A DNA stretch of 64,000 bases. It comes from Sphingomonas yantingensis (GTDB taxonomy: Bacteria > Pseudomonadota > Alphaproteobacteria > Sphingomonadales > Sphingomonadaceae). The stretch spans positions 558,001-622,000 of the forward strand of contig NZ_JACIJJ010000002.1 in assembly GCF_014199325.1 (NCBI RefSeq). Reading direction: 5' to 3'. The translations under genes and the position numbers were made by a program. Positions 35,624 to 45,949 of this stretch are shown here, piece by piece. The notes beneath the pieces were generated by a model. It saw only the letters and a program-made list of their open reading frames with translations. It had not been told where the DNA came from and ran no database searches. Numbering within the stretch: position 1 is the stretch's first letter; every line of letters starts with the position of its first letter.

Positions 35624-36942
35624 ACAAGAAGCTGACGCTGCCGCTCGCGGCGCTGGCGCTGACCGCCCTTGGCGGCTGCGGCATCTTCAAGGGCGGCGAC
35701 AAGAAGACGCCGGTCGTCGGCAACCGCGTGCCGATCCTTGTCGCCGAAAGCGGCACCGACGTCGATCCGGCGCTGGCCGGGCAGGACGTCCTGCTGCCCG
35801 CCGCCGCGCCCAACGACAGCTGGAGCCAGCCCGGCGGCAGCGCGTCGAAGGCGATGGGCCATCTGGCGCTCGCCGACCAGCCGACGCGCGCGTGGAGTGT
35901 GAAGATCCCGGGCGGCAACACCCGCGTTCGGCTGGGCGCCGCGCCCGTCGTCGCGGGCGGCCGCCTCTATGTCGTCGATGTCGAGGGCGTGGTGCACGCG
36001 TTCGACGCCGCCACCGGCGCGGCCGTGTGGAAGTCGCCGACCGCCAAGGGCGAGGACAAGCAGCCCGCGCGCTTCGGCGGCGGCGTCAGCGTCGAGGGCG
36101 ACCGCGTGTTTGCGACCAACGGCCTCGGCGAAGTGGTGGCGTTCAATGCCGCGGACGGGGCCGAGCTGTGGCGTGCGAAGCCGGGCGGGCCGCTGCGCGG
36201 CGCGCCGGGCGTGGGCCTGGGTGACATCTTCGTCCTCAGCCAGGACAATCAGCTGTTCGCTCTCAACGCCGCCGACGGCAAGACGGTGTGGACGCAGTCG
36301 GGCAGCCTCGAGGCGCAGGGCGTGTTCGGCGTGGCCGCACCGGCGATCGCGCAGGGCACCGTCGTCGCGGGCTTCAGCTCGGGCGAGCTCAACGCCTATC
36401 GCTACGAGAATGGCCGTACGCTGTGGGGCGACAGCCTGTCGCGCACCAGCATGTCGACCTCGGTCTCGGCACTCGCCGACATCGATGCCGAGCCGGTAAT
36501 CGATCAGGGTCGCGTGTTCGCGGTCGGGCAGGGCGGCCGCATGGTCAGCCTCGAGATCGTCAGCGGCCAGCGGATCTGGGAACAGAATATCGCTGGCATT
36601 TCGACCCCGTGGCTGGCGGGCGAATGGCTGTTCGTCGTCGACAGCGAGGCGCGGCTGTTCGCGATGGCGCGCGGCACCGGGCGCGTGCGCTGGATCGGCA
36701 ACCTCGGCCGCTGGCGCAACGAAAAGAAGAAGAAGGGGCCGATCGGCTGGGTCGGCCCGGTGCTGGCGGGCAACCGGCTGTGGGCGCTGAGCTCGCAGGG
36801 GACGATCGCGGCGGTCAATCCCGCCGACGGCAGCGTCGCCGCGCGGATCGAGACCAAGGGCAGCTTCACCCTGCCGCCGGTGGTCGCCAATTCCACGCTC
36901 TACACGCTCAGCGACGACGGCGAGCTCAGCGCCTATCGTTAA
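35620..36942 (+). CDS. bamB: outer-membrane assembly lipoprotein BamB
   Basis: 440 residues. Lipobox LGGC at about residue 20, then eight blades of a PQQ-like beta-propeller with repeated AAPVVAGGRLYVVDVEG-type strands and W-docking positions (AVWKS, ELWRAK, TVWTQS). It is part of the BAM complex that inserts beta-barrel proteins. Gene order yfgM-bamB-der is conserved with gammaproteobacteria. Confidence 0.92.
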   Translation: MNKKLTLPLAALALTALGGCGIFKGGDKKTPVVGNRVPILVAESGTDVDPALAGQDVLLPAAAPNDSWSQPGGSASKAMGHLALADQPTRAWSVKIPGGNTRVRLGAAPVVAGGRLYVVDVEGVVHAFDAATGAAVWKSPTAKGEDKQPARFGGGVSVEGDRVFATNGLGEVVAFNAADGAELWRAKPGGPLRGAPGVGLGDIFVLSQDNQLFALNAADGKTVWTQSGSLEAQGVFGVAAPAIAQGTVVAGFSSGELNAYRYENGRTLWGDSLSRTSMSTSVSALADIDAEPVIDQGRVFAVGQGGRMVSLEIVSGQRIWEQNIAGISTPWLAGEWLFVVDSEARLFAMARGTGRVRWIGNLGRWRNEKKKKGPIGWVGPVLAGNRLWALSSQGTIAAVNPADGSVAARIETKGSFTLPPVVANSTLYTLSDDGELSAYR

Positions 36943-36985
36943 ACGCCTGTCGCATCCGCGTCGGATGCGCTAGGACAAGTGATCC

Positions 36986-37062
36986 GTGCTCCCGCGAAAG
37001 CGGGGGCCTAGAGCCGCAGGCGACCCGCTTGTGACCCTGGGCTCCCGCGTTCGCGGGAGCAC
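36986..37062. repeat. palindromic element D between bamB and der
   Basis: 36986-37009 (core GCTCCCGCGAAAGCGGG) pairs with 37039-37062 with about two mismatches. A T-run follows (CGTTTTT), so it may also serve as a terminator. The core differs from elements A-C. Confidence 0.7.
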
Positions 37063-37085
37063 TCGTTTTTGACCGAAAGCCACTC

Positions 37086-38432
37086 ATGCCGCTTCCCACC
37101 GTCGCCATCATCGGGCGCCCCAATGTCGGCAAGTCGACGCTGTTCAACCGGCTGGTCGGCAAGAAGCTGGCGCTGGTCGACGATCAGCCGGGCGTGACGC
37201 GCGACCGGCGTGAGGGGGACGCGACGCTGCTCGGCTGCGATTTCCGCGTCATCGACACCGCCGGGTTCGAGGATGAGGACGCCGCGACGCTGCCCGGCCG
37301 GATGCGCCAGCAGACCGAGGCGGCACTGCGCGAGGCGGACGTGGCGCTGTTCCTGGTCGATGCGCGCCAGGGCCTGACACCGCTGGACGAGGAGGTCGCC
37401 CGCTGGCTGCGCGTCGCCGACGTGCCCGTCATCCTCGCCGCCAACAAGGCCGAAGGCCGGCTCGCCGAATCGAGCATCTATGAGGCGATGGCGCTGGGCT
37501 TCGAGGACCCGATTGCGCTGTCGGCCGAGCATGGCGAGGGGATCGCCGACCTGTTCGATGCACTGCGTCCCTATATCGATCGCCCCGACCTGGAGGCGGA
37601 GATCGAGGATCCCGAGAGCCCCGACGCGCCGTTGAAGCTGGCGATCGTCGGACGCCCGAACGCCGGCAAGTCGACGCTCATCAATACGCTCTTGGGCGAA
37701 AACCGGCTCATCACCGGGCCGGAAGCAGGGATCACGCGCGATTCGATCGCGATCGACTGGGAATGGCAGGGCCGGCGCGTCCGCCTGATCGACACCGCGG
37801 GGATGCGCAAGCGTGCCAAGGTGCAGGAAAAGCTGGAAAAGCTCTCCGTCGCCGATGCGCTGCGCGCGATCGACTTCGCCGAGGTGGTCGTCATCCTGCT
37901 CGACGCCACCAAGGGACTGGAGGGCCAGGACCTCAAAATCGCCGACAAGGTGATTTCGGAGGGCCGCGCGATCATGATCGTCCTCAACAAGTGGGACGTG
38001 GCGGAAAACGCCTCCTACCTGTTCAACGGCGTCAAGCAGGCGCTGGACGACGGCCTGGCGCAGGTGAAGGGCGTGCCGCTGCTCACCACCTCGGGCGCGA
38101 CGGGCAAGGGCCTCGACACGATGCTGAAGGTGGCGTTCGAGACGCGCGAGGCGTGGAGCCGCCGCGTGTCGACGGGCGCGCTCAATCGCTGGTTCGAGCG
38201 GGCGATCGAGGCGAACCCGCCGCCCGCGCCCGGCGGCAAGCGGATCAAGCCGCGCTACATCACCCAGAACACGACACGGCCGCCGACCTTCGTCCTGTTC
38301 GGGACGCGCGTCGACCTGCTCCCCGAAAGCTACAAGCGCTACCTCGTAAACAGCCTGCGCCGCGAGTTCGACTTCGGCGCGGTGCCGGTGCGCCTCAACC
38401 TGCGCGCGCCGAAGAATCCGTTCGATCCGTGA
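37086..38432 (+). CDS. der: ribosome assembly GTPase Der (EngA)
   Basis: 448 residues with the double GTPase architecture: first G domain GRPNVGKSTLFNRL and DTAGFED, second GRPNAGKSTLINTLLGE and DTAGMRKRAKV, NKWD in the second, and a C-terminal KH-like domain ending LNLRAPKNPFDP. It is needed for 50S ribosome maturation. Its stop overlaps a GTG start of the next gene. Confidence 0.97.
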   Translation: MPLPTVAIIGRPNVGKSTLFNRLVGKKLALVDDQPGVTRDRREGDATLLGCDFRVIDTAGFEDEDAATLPGRMRQQTEAALREADVALFLVDARQGLTPLDEEVARWLRVADVPVILAANKAEGRLAESSIYEAMALGFEDPIALSAEHGEGIADLFDALRPYIDRPDLEAEIEDPESPDAPLKLAIVGRPNAGKSTLINTLLGENRLITGPEAGITRDSIAIDWEWQGRRVRLIDTAGMRKRAKVQEKLEKLSVADALRAIDFAEVVVILLDATKGLEGQDLKIADKVISEGRAIMIVLNKWDVAENASYLFNGVKQALDDGLAQVKGVPLLTTSGATGKGLDTMLKVAFETREAWSRRVSTGALNRWFERAIEANPPPAPGGKRIKPRYITQNTTRPPTFVLFGTRVDLLPESYKRYLVNSLRREFDFGAVPVRLNLRAPKNPFDP

Positions 38433-38632
38433 CGCGGGTCGATGCGCGGGGGCTGAAATGCCCGTGGCCGGCGCTCCGCGCAGCGCGAGCGCTGCGCGAG
38501 ACGAAGGCGGTCGAGATCCTCGCCGACGACCCCGCCGCGGCGCGCGAGTTGGCGGCGCTGGCGGCGGCGCAAGGGCTTGGTTTCGAAGCGATTGCGCCTG
38601 CCACATTCCGCATCGGCGCGCCCGGATCGTAA
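38429..38632 (+). CDS. TusA-family sulfur-carrier protein
   Basis: 67 residues from GTG, overlapping the der stop (GTGA). The TusA signature is VDARGLKCPWPALRAARAL, with the acceptor cysteine in CPWP. TusA proteins relay persulfide sulfur, for example to tRNA thiolation. It is coupled to der, and the ribosome site of der's 3' end would serve it. Confidence 0.85.
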   Translation: MTRVDARGLKCPWPALRAARALRETKAVEILADDPAAARELAALAAAQGLGFEAIAPATFRIGAPGS

Positions 38633-38704
38633 CCCCTCCTTTACCGCGCGGGGGCTAGATCAAAGGCCAACGAGCCCGTGGTCGCGGGGGTAGGAGGCGC
38701 GAAG

Positions 38705-39127
38705 ATGACGACATCGGTCGACGACCGATCGCTGGTGAACTGGCCGAGCTATACGCAGGCGCGTAGCGAGCTGGGCGCCAATTTCGTGCGCATTCTCGGT
38801 TATTTCCGCGAGGACGGGCTGAAATCCGTCGACGCGATCGAAGCGGCGATGCGCGCCCGCTCGGCCGCGGGCCTGGTGGTGCCGGCGCACACGCTGAAGG
38901 GCGAATCGCGCCAGTTCGGGGCCGATCCGCTCGCCGATCTGGCCGAGACGATTGAGGTCGCCGCGCGCGACTGCGTCGAGCGGCACGACGCGCCGGATTT
39001 CATCCTGGAACAGGTGGTGCAGCTTCGCCCGCTGTTCGAAAAGACGCTGACGCTGCTGGAGCGCGAGGCGAACCCGCTGGTGATGCGCAAGCCCGGCGGC
39101 GGGTTCGGACGCCGCGTCGCGGTCTGA
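38705..39127 (+). CDS. Hpt domain phosphotransfer protein
   Basis: 140 residues, a single four-helix Hpt domain. The phosphorylated histidine is in PAHTLKGESRQFGADPL. An AGGAGG-type ribosome site precedes ATG 38705. It would pass phosphate between a hybrid kinase and a response regulator; no partners lie adjacent. An intrinsic terminator follows. Confidence 0.87.
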   Translation: MTTSVDDRSLVNWPSYTQARSELGANFVRILGYFREDGLKSVDAIEAAMRARSAAGLVVPAHTLKGESRQFGADPLADLAETIEVAARDCVERHDAPDFILEQVVQLRPLFEKTLTLLEREANPLVMRKPGGGFGRRVAV

Positions 39128-39153
39128 GGCCGTTCAGCCCTCTCCCTGGAATG

Positions 39154-39184
39154 GCGCCCCGGCCGAAACCGGGGCGCTTTTTTT
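39154..39184 (+). terminator. intrinsic terminator after the Hpt gene
   Basis: GCGCCCCGG at 39154-39162 pairs with CCGGGGCGC at 39169-39177, followed by seven T residues. It lies between converging genes. Confidence 0.92.
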
Positions 39185-39187
39185 ATA

Positions 39188-40363
39188 TCAGAGGACCTCG
39201 AACAGCCCGGCCGCACCCATGCCGCCGCCGACGCACATCGTCACGACGACGTACTTCGCGCCGCGGCGCTTGCCCTCGATCAGCGCGTGGCCGGTCATCC
39301 GCGCGCCCGACATGCCATAGGGGTGGCCGATCGAGATCGCGCCGCCATTGACGTTCAGAAGCTCGTTCGGGATGCCGAGCTTGTCGCGGCAATAGAGCAC
39401 CTGCACCGCGAACGCCTCGTTTAGCTCCCAGAGGCCGATATCGTCCATCTTGAGGTTGAAGCGCTCGAGCAGCTTGGGGATCGCATAGACGGGACCGATG
39501 CCCATCTCGTCGGGCTCGGTGCCCGCCACCGCCATGCCGACATAGCGGCCGAGCGGGGTAAGGCCGTGGCGGGCCGCCACGCTCTCCTCCATCAGCACGC
39601 TCGCCGACGAGCCATCCGACAACTGGCTGGCGTTGCCCGCGGTGATGACGCCGCCCGGCAGCACCGCCTGGAGCGAGGCAAGTCCCTCGGCCGAGGTGTC
39701 GGGACGGTTGCCCTCATCCTTCGACAGCGTGACTTCCTTCTGGGACACTTCCTTCGTCGCCTTGTCGACCACGTTCATCGTCGCGGTCACGGGGACGATC
39801 TCGTCGTCGAACTTGCCCGCGGCCTGCGCGGCGGCGGTGCGCTGCTGCGACTGGAGGCCGTATTCGTCCTGCGCCTCGCGGCTGATGCCGTAGCGCTTGG
39901 CGACCGTCTCGGCGGTCTGGAGCATCGGCATGTACACGTCCTTGTGCATCGCCAGCAGCTCGGGATCGGGGGCGATGCGCATCTGCGGCGTCTGGACGAG
40001 GCTGATCGATTCGACGCCGCCGCCGACGACCACGTCCATGTTGTCGACGACGATCTGCTTGGCGGCGGTAGCGATCGCCATCAGGCCCGAGGCGCACTGG
40101 CGGTCGAGCGTCATGCCAGCGACGCTGACGGGCAGGCCGGCGCGCAGCAGGATCTGGCGCGCAACGTTGGTCGACTGGTGCCCCTGCTGTAGCGCGGCGC
40201 CGATGATGACGTCGTCGACCTGCGCGCCCTCGATCCCGGCGCGCTGGACCGCGGCCTCGACCGACTTGGCGCCCAGCGACTGCGCGGGCAGGTTGTTGAA
40301 CGCACCGCGATAGGCGCGGCCGATCGGCGTGCGGGCGGTGGAGACGATGACGGCGGAGCGCAT
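39188..40363 (-). CDS. acetyl-CoA acyltransferase (thiolase)
   Basis: 391 residues. Nucleophile C90 in [10 protein letters not shown], histidine in [16 protein letters not shown], second cysteine in [11 protein letters not shown]. It differs from the first thiolase in the window and fits the FadA-like beta-oxidation group. A GAAGGAAC ribosome site supports the start. It follows the MaoC hydratase gene by 19 bases on the same strand. Confidence 0.9.
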   Translation of the reverse strand: MRSAVIVSTARTPIGRAYRGAFNNLPAQSLGAKSVEAAVQRAGIEGAQVDDVIIGAALQQGHQSTNVARQILLRAGLPVSVAGMTLDRQCASGLMAIATAAKQIVVDNMDVVVGGGVESISLVQTPQMRIAPDPELLAMHKDVYMPMLQTAETVAKRYGISREAQDEYGLQSQQRTAAAQAAGKFDDEIVPVTATMNVVDKATKEVSQKEVTLSKDEGNRPDTSAEGLASLQAVLPGGVITAGNASQLSDGSSASVLMEESVAARHGLTPLGRYVGMAVAGTEPDEMGIGPVYAIPKLLERFNLKMDDIGLWELNEAFAVQVLYCRDKLGIPNELLNVNGGAISIGHPYGMSGARMTGHALIEGKRRGAKYVVVTMCVGGGMGAAGLFEVL

Positions 40364-40382
40364 GGCTGTTCCTTCTGGTCGT

Positions 40383-40835
40383 TCAAACGAAGATCTGGCT
40401 GATCCATTCGGCGATGAGCGCGGGCTTGTCCTCGCCCTCGATCTCGACGGTGAATTCGGTGGTGTGCTGCCACTGGCCCGGCCGCTTTTCGGCAAGCTCC
40501 AGCAGCTTGAAACGCCCGCGGACGCGTTTCCCAGAGCGGACCGGCGTCAGGAAGCGGACGCGGTTGCCGCCGTAGTTCACGCCCATCTTCGCGTCGGCGA
40601 TCTCCAGCCCCTCGGTCCGCTCGGCCAGTAGCGGCATCAGCGAGAGGGTCAGGAACCCGTGCGCGATCGTGCCGCCGAACGGGGTTTCAGCGGCGCGTTC
40701 GGGGTCGATATGGATGAACTGGCGGTCGCCGGTCGCCTCGGCAAAGGCGTCGATCATCGCCTGATCCACGCGCACCCAGTCGGACGTGCGGACCGTCCCA
40801 ACCTCTTTGGCGCGTTCTTGGATGGCGACGGGCAT
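40383..40835 (-). CDS. MaoC-like enoyl-CoA hydratase
   Basis: 150 residues, hot-dog fold. The hydratase signature is [26 protein letters not shown]-like (catalytic aspartate and histidine in [11 protein letters not shown]), then [11 protein letters not shown]. It hydrates or dehydrates acyl-CoA intermediates. It is co-transcribed with the thiolase gene and divergent from putA. Confidence 0.88.
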   Translation of the reverse strand: MPVAIQERAKEVGTVRTSDWVRVDQAMIDAFAEATGDRQFIHIDPERAAETPFGGTIAHGFLTLSLMPLLAERTEGLEIADAKMGVNYGGNRVRFLTPVRSGKRVRGRFKLLELAEKRPGQWQHTTEFTVEIEGEDKPALIAEWISQIFV

Positions 40836-40927
40836 TCCCTCTCCGCAGGCTTTGGCGCATATCGCGCGCCATCATCTAGTGGCGAGGCGGGCGTGCTCGC
40901 AAGCCCAAAGAAACCGGAAACACGAAA

Positions 40928-43897
40928 ATGCAGATGGCCCTAACGTCACCCGCCCGAGATGCGCTGGCAAAGCTGCACCGCGCGAGCGAACCCGATGTTC
41001 TAAAACCGCTGCTCGACCGCGCGCGGCTGTCGCCCGATTCGCGCGAGCGGGTGCTGGGCCACGCCGCCGGGCTGATCGCCGACCTGCGCGCGGCACAGAC
41101 CAAGGGGTGGGTGAACCAGTTCCTGCAGGAATATCGCCTGAATTCGTCGGAGGGCGTGGCGCTCTTGAGCCTCGCCGAGGCGTTCCTGCGCGTGCCCGAC
41201 CCCGAGACCGCCGATCTCCTGATCGCCGACAAGCTGGGCGATGCCGACTGGCGCGCGCACACCGGCAAGTCGAACTCGGCGCTGGTCAATTCCGCGACCT
41301 GGGGGCTGGTCGTCGGCCGCGCGCTGGTGGGCGAGGGGGCGGCAGGTGCGCTGAAGCGCCTCATCGCCCGTGCGGGCGAGCCGTTCGTGCGCCAGGCCGT
41401 GGGCGCGGCGATGCGGATGATGGGCGAGGTGTTCGTGATGGGCCGCACCATCGACGAAGCCGCCCGCCGCATGAAGAAGCCCGAGAACCGCGGCTTCACC
41501 GCCAGCTTCGACATGCTAGGCGAGGCCGCACGGACGAAGGCGGATGCCGAGCGCTACTTCGAGGCCTATGTGGGCGCGATCCGTGCGGTCGGCAGTGATC
41601 CGGCGGCGGGGCATTCGGTCAGCGTCAAGTTGTCCGCGCTCCACCCCCGCTACGAAGTCGGCCAGTGGGACACCTGCGTCCCCGAGCTGACCGACATGCT
41701 GGCGCAGCTCGCGAGCGAGGCGGCGGGGCGCGGCATCGCGCTGACCGTCGATGCCGAGGAGAGCGAGCGCCTCGAAATGAGCCTCGAGATCATTGGCGCG
41801 GTCGCCCGCCGGCCCGAGCTCGCCGGCTGGGACGGCTATGGCATGGCGGTGCAGGCCTATGGCAAGCGCGCCCGCGCCGTCATCCGCTGGGCAGACGCGC
41901 TGGGCCGGGTGATGAACGTCCGACTGGTCAAGGGCGCGTACTGGGACAGCGAGATCAAGCGGACGCAGGTCGAGGGGCTGAGCGACTATCCGCTGTTCAC
42001 GCGCAAGGCGGCGACCGACGTCTCCTATCTCGCCTGCGCGCGCGACATGCTCGACGCGGTGCATATCCGCCCGGCCTTTGCGAGCCACAATGCGCTGACC
42101 GTCGCGACCATCCTCGAATGGGCGGGCGACAGCCGCGACTTCGAGTTCCAGCGGCTGCACGGCATGGGCGAGGGCCTCTATGAGCGGCTGGTGCGCGAAC
42201 AGGGCTATCACTGCCGCATCTATGCGCCGGTGGGCGGGCATCGCGACCTGCTCGCCTATCTGGTCCGCCGGCTGCTGGAGAACGGTGCCAATTCCAGCTT
42301 CGTCCACCAGCTTGCCGACGAGCATCTGACCGACGAGGAACTGCTCGCCGATCCGGTCGAGAAGATCGCCGAGGTGGGCGGGACGCGCCATCCGTCGATC
42401 CCGCTGCCGAAGGACCTGTTCGGCGCATGGGGCAACAGCGGCGGCATCGACCTGTTCGACCGCGCGATCCTGAAGGCGACGAGCGACGCGATCGCCGCCG
42501 CGCCGGTGCCGCATGTCGGCAAGGCGGCGGGCAGCGATGTTGGCCTCGCCATCGCCAAGGCACAGGCGGCGTTCCCGGCGTGGAACGCGCGCGCGCCCGA
42601 GGAGCGCGCCGCGATCCTCGAACGCTATGCCGACCTGCTCGAAGCCAACCGGATCGAGCTGATGGCTTATGCGGTGAAGGAGGCGTTCAAGACGATCCCT
42701 GACGCGCTCGGCGAAATCCGTGAGGCGGCCGATTTCTGTCGCTACTACGCGATGCAGGCGCGGGGCATCCTCGCGCCGCGCGTGCTGCCGGGGCCGACCG
42801 GCGAGCGCAACGAACTGCGCATGGGCGGGCGGGGTATCTGGGCGACGATCGCGCCGTGGAACTTCCCGCTGGCGATCTTCACCGGCCAGAACGTCGCCGC
42901 ATTGGTGACAGGCAACACCGTCGTCGCCAAGCCCGCACCGCAGACGCCGGGCATCGCCGCGCGCGCGGTCGAGCTGGCGCACGAAGCGGGCGTGCCCGCG
43001 GATGCGCTGATCCTCGTCACCGGCGGGCCTGAGGTCGGTGCGGCGCTGACGACCGACGAGCGGATTGCCGGCGTCGCCTTCACCGGCTCCACCCCGACCG
43101 CCAAGAAGATCGCGCGCTCGCTGCTGGAGGGCGACGACCGCGCCATCGTGCCGCTGATCGCCGAGACCGGCGGCGTCAACGCGATGATCGTCGATTCGAC
43201 CGCGCTGCCCGAACAGGTGGTGGCGGACGTGGTGACCAGCGCCTTCCGCTCGGCGGGCCAGCGTTGCTCGGCGCTGCGCCTGCTGATCCTTCAGGAGGAG
43301 ATCGCCGAACCGATCCTCGAGATGCTGAAGGGTGCGATGCAGTTGCTGCGCGTCGGCGATCCCGCCGATCCGCGCACCGATGTGGGGCCGGTGATCGACG
43401 ATGCTGCGTACGAGAAGCTGATGGCATATCGCGAGAGTATGCGCGGCCGCTGGATCGGCACGATCGGCGTGCCCGCCGAGGGGCGGTTCGTGCCGCCCAC
43501 CGCGATCCGCATCGACCGGATCGAGGACCTGAATGCCGAATGGTTCGGGCCGTTGCTCCACGTCGCGACCTGGCCGGCGGGCGAGCTCACCAAGACGATC
43601 GAGCACGTCAACGCCAAGCGGTTCGGGCTGACGATGGGCCTGCACAGCCGCATCGCCCGATCAGCCGAGATCGCCGAGGCGCGGGCGCATGTCGGCAATC
43701 TCTACATCAACCGCTCGATGATCGGCGCGGTCGTCGGCAGCCAGCCGTTCGGCGGTGAGGGGTTGTCGGGGACGGGGCCGAAGGCGGGCGGACCGAACTA
43801 TCTGCCGCGCTTTTGCGCCGAGCGGGCAGTGTCGGTGGATACCACCAGCGCGGGCGGCAATGCGTCGCTGCTGAGTTTGGACGAAGGGGGGATCTGA
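40928..43897 (+). CDS. putA: bifunctional proline dehydrogenase / P5C dehydrogenase (short type)
   Basis: 989 residues. The proline dehydrogenase barrel is shown by SVKLSALHPRYE, RLVKGAYWDSEIK, FEFQRLHGMGEGLY and YAPVGGHRDLLAYLVRRLLE. The aldehyde dehydrogenase part has PWNFPLAI, base E746 (AETGG) and nucleophile C780 (GQRCSALR). There is no N-terminal ribbon-helix-helix DNA-binding domain, so it is the compact type A enzyme, not a self-regulating repressor. It converts proline to glutamate with substrate channelling. A putative regulator is not seen. Confidence 0.96.
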   Translation: MQMALTSPARDALAKLHRASEPDVLKPLLDRARLSPDSRERVLGHAAGLIADLRAAQTKGWVNQFLQEYRLNSSEGVALLSLAEAFLRVPDPETADLLIADKLGDADWRAHTGKSNSALVNSATWGLVVGRALVGEGAAGALKRLIARAGEPFVRQAVGAAMRMMGEVFVMGRTIDEAARRMKKPENRGFTASFDMLGEAARTKADAERYFEAYVGAIRAVGSDPAAGHSVSVKLSALHPRYEVGQWDTCVPELTDMLAQLASEAAGRGIALTVDAEESERLEMSLEIIGAVARRPELAGWDGYGMAVQAYGKRARAVIRWADALGRVMNVRLVKGAYWDSEIKRTQVEGLSDYPLFTRKAATDVSYLACARDMLDAVHIRPAFASHNALTVATILEWAGDSRDFEFQRLHGMGEGLYERLVREQGYHCRIYAPVGGHRDLLAYLVRRLLENGANSSFVHQLADEHLTDEELLADPVEKIAEVGGTRHPSIPLPKDLFGAWGNSGGIDLFDRAILKATSDAIAAAPVPHVGKAAGSDVGLAIAKAQAAFPAWNARAPEERAAILERYADLLEANRIELMAYAVKEAFKTIPDALGEIREAADFCRYYAMQARGILAPRVLPGPTGERNELRMGGRGIWATIAPWNFPLAIFTGQNVAALVTGNTVVAKPAPQTPGIAARAVELAHEAGVPADALILVTGGPEVGAALTTDERIAGVAFTGSTPTAKKIARSLLEGDDRAIVPLIAETGGVNAMIVDSTALPEQVVADVVTSAFRSAGQRCSALRLLILQEEIAEPILEMLKGAMQLLRVGDPADPRTDVGPVIDDAAYEKLMAYRESMRGRWIGTIGVPAEGRFVPPTAIRIDRIEDLNAEWFGPLLHVATWPAGELTKTIEHVNAKRFGLTMGLHSRIARSAEIAEARAHVGNLYINRSMIGAVVGSQPFGGEGLSGTGPKAGGPNYLPRFCAERAVSVDTTSAGGNASLLSLDEGGI

Positions 43898-43905
43898 GTT
43901 CCAGG

Positions 43906-43998
43906 CCGTACCCCGGCGGAGGCCGGGGTCAAGTTACCGGACGCGGGGAAAGATCCGCCACTTTTCCCAACTGGACCCCGGCCTTCGCCGGGGTACGG
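43906..43998. repeat. palindromic element C
   Basis: 43906-43935 pairs with 43969-43998 over 30 bp with about two mismatches; core CCCCGGCGGAGGCCGGGG. It lies just after putA, next to element B. Confidence 0.8.
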
Positions 43999-44020
43999 CT
44001 CAGGGGCAGCGGTTGCTCAC

Positions 44021-44122
44021 GTCACCCCGGACTAGTTCCGGGTCCACCTGCTGGCGCTGCCGCCTGAACCTCTATTGGCCTCGCGGGCCGCGAGGTGGAC
44101 CCCGGAACAAGTCCGGGGTGAC
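44021..44122. repeat. palindromic element B
   Basis: 44021-44049 pairs with 44093-44122 with one bulge and one mismatch. The GTCACCCCGGAC end matches element A. It lies between putA and the converging argG gene, 23 bases upstream of element C's mate, so two elements sit in tandem. Confidence 0.8.
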
Positions 44123-44132
44123 GGGAAGGGAT

Positions 44133-45353
<1,221 letters not shown>

Positions 45354-45384
45354 GGGGGCAGGCTCCGCAACGTTCAGTGATCAG

Positions 45385-45461
45385 TGGTGCCCCGAGAGAG
45401 ACTCGAACTCCCGACCTGCGGTTTAGGAAACCGTTGCTCTGTCCTGCTGAGCTATCGGGGC
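45385..45461 (-). tRNA. tRNA-Arg (anticodon CCT)
   Basis: The reverse complement folds as a cloverleaf: acceptor stem GCCCCGA/TCGGGGC, D-arm GCTC...GAGC, anticodon loop TTCCTAA giving CCT, T-arm with GTTCGAGT, and a genome-encoded 3' CCA. The 77 bases include CCA. Confidence 0.95.
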
Positions 45462-45496
45462 ACGCGCGCCCGCCCTATGGCAGCGAGGCGGCGGAA

Positions 45497-45949
45497 TCAA
45501 TTGCGCGTCTCCGGCGGCACCACCGGGAAGGGCAGGGGGGCGATCGGCACGCCCTCCTCCGCCAGTGCTTTTGCCTCTGCAAGGCTGGCCTGGCCGTGGA
45601 TCGGGGTTTCGGGCGCGTCGCCGAGGTGCATCGCGCGCGCCTTGTCGGCAAAGGCGGTGCCGACCCATTGCGATTTTTCCAGCGCCTTCGCCTGTGCGGC
45701 GGCCATCGCCGCGAGCGCCGCCTTGATCGCAGCGGGCGAGGGCGTTTCGTCGGCCTTGGCAGGGACGGCGGCGCGCTGGTTGCCCTTGGCGCCGACATTG
45801 GGAGCCATCACCGCCTTTTCGATCTCGGCCGAGCCGCAGAGCGGGCAGGCGACGAGGCCGCCGGCGCGCTGTTCCTCATAGGCAGCGCTGCTGCCGAACC
45901 ACGCCTCGAACACATGCCCGGTGCCACAGCGCAGGTCGAAGACGATCAC
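45497..45949 (-). CDS. DUF1178 family protein
   Basis: 150 residues, cytosolic. N-terminal DLRCGTGHVFEAWFGSSAAYEEQ and a zinc-ribbon-like CPLCGS pair define DUF1178; the C-terminal half is helical. Function is unknown. Its start overlaps the amidase stop by 4 bases (ATGA). Confidence 0.85.
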   Translation of the reverse strand: MIVFDLRCGTGHVFEAWFGSSAAYEEQRAGGLVACPLCGSAEIEKAVMAPNVGAKGNQRAAVPAKADETPSPAAIKAALAAMAAAQAKALEKSQWVGTAFADKARAMHLGDAPETPIHGQASLAEAKALAEEGVPIAPLPFPVVPPETRN

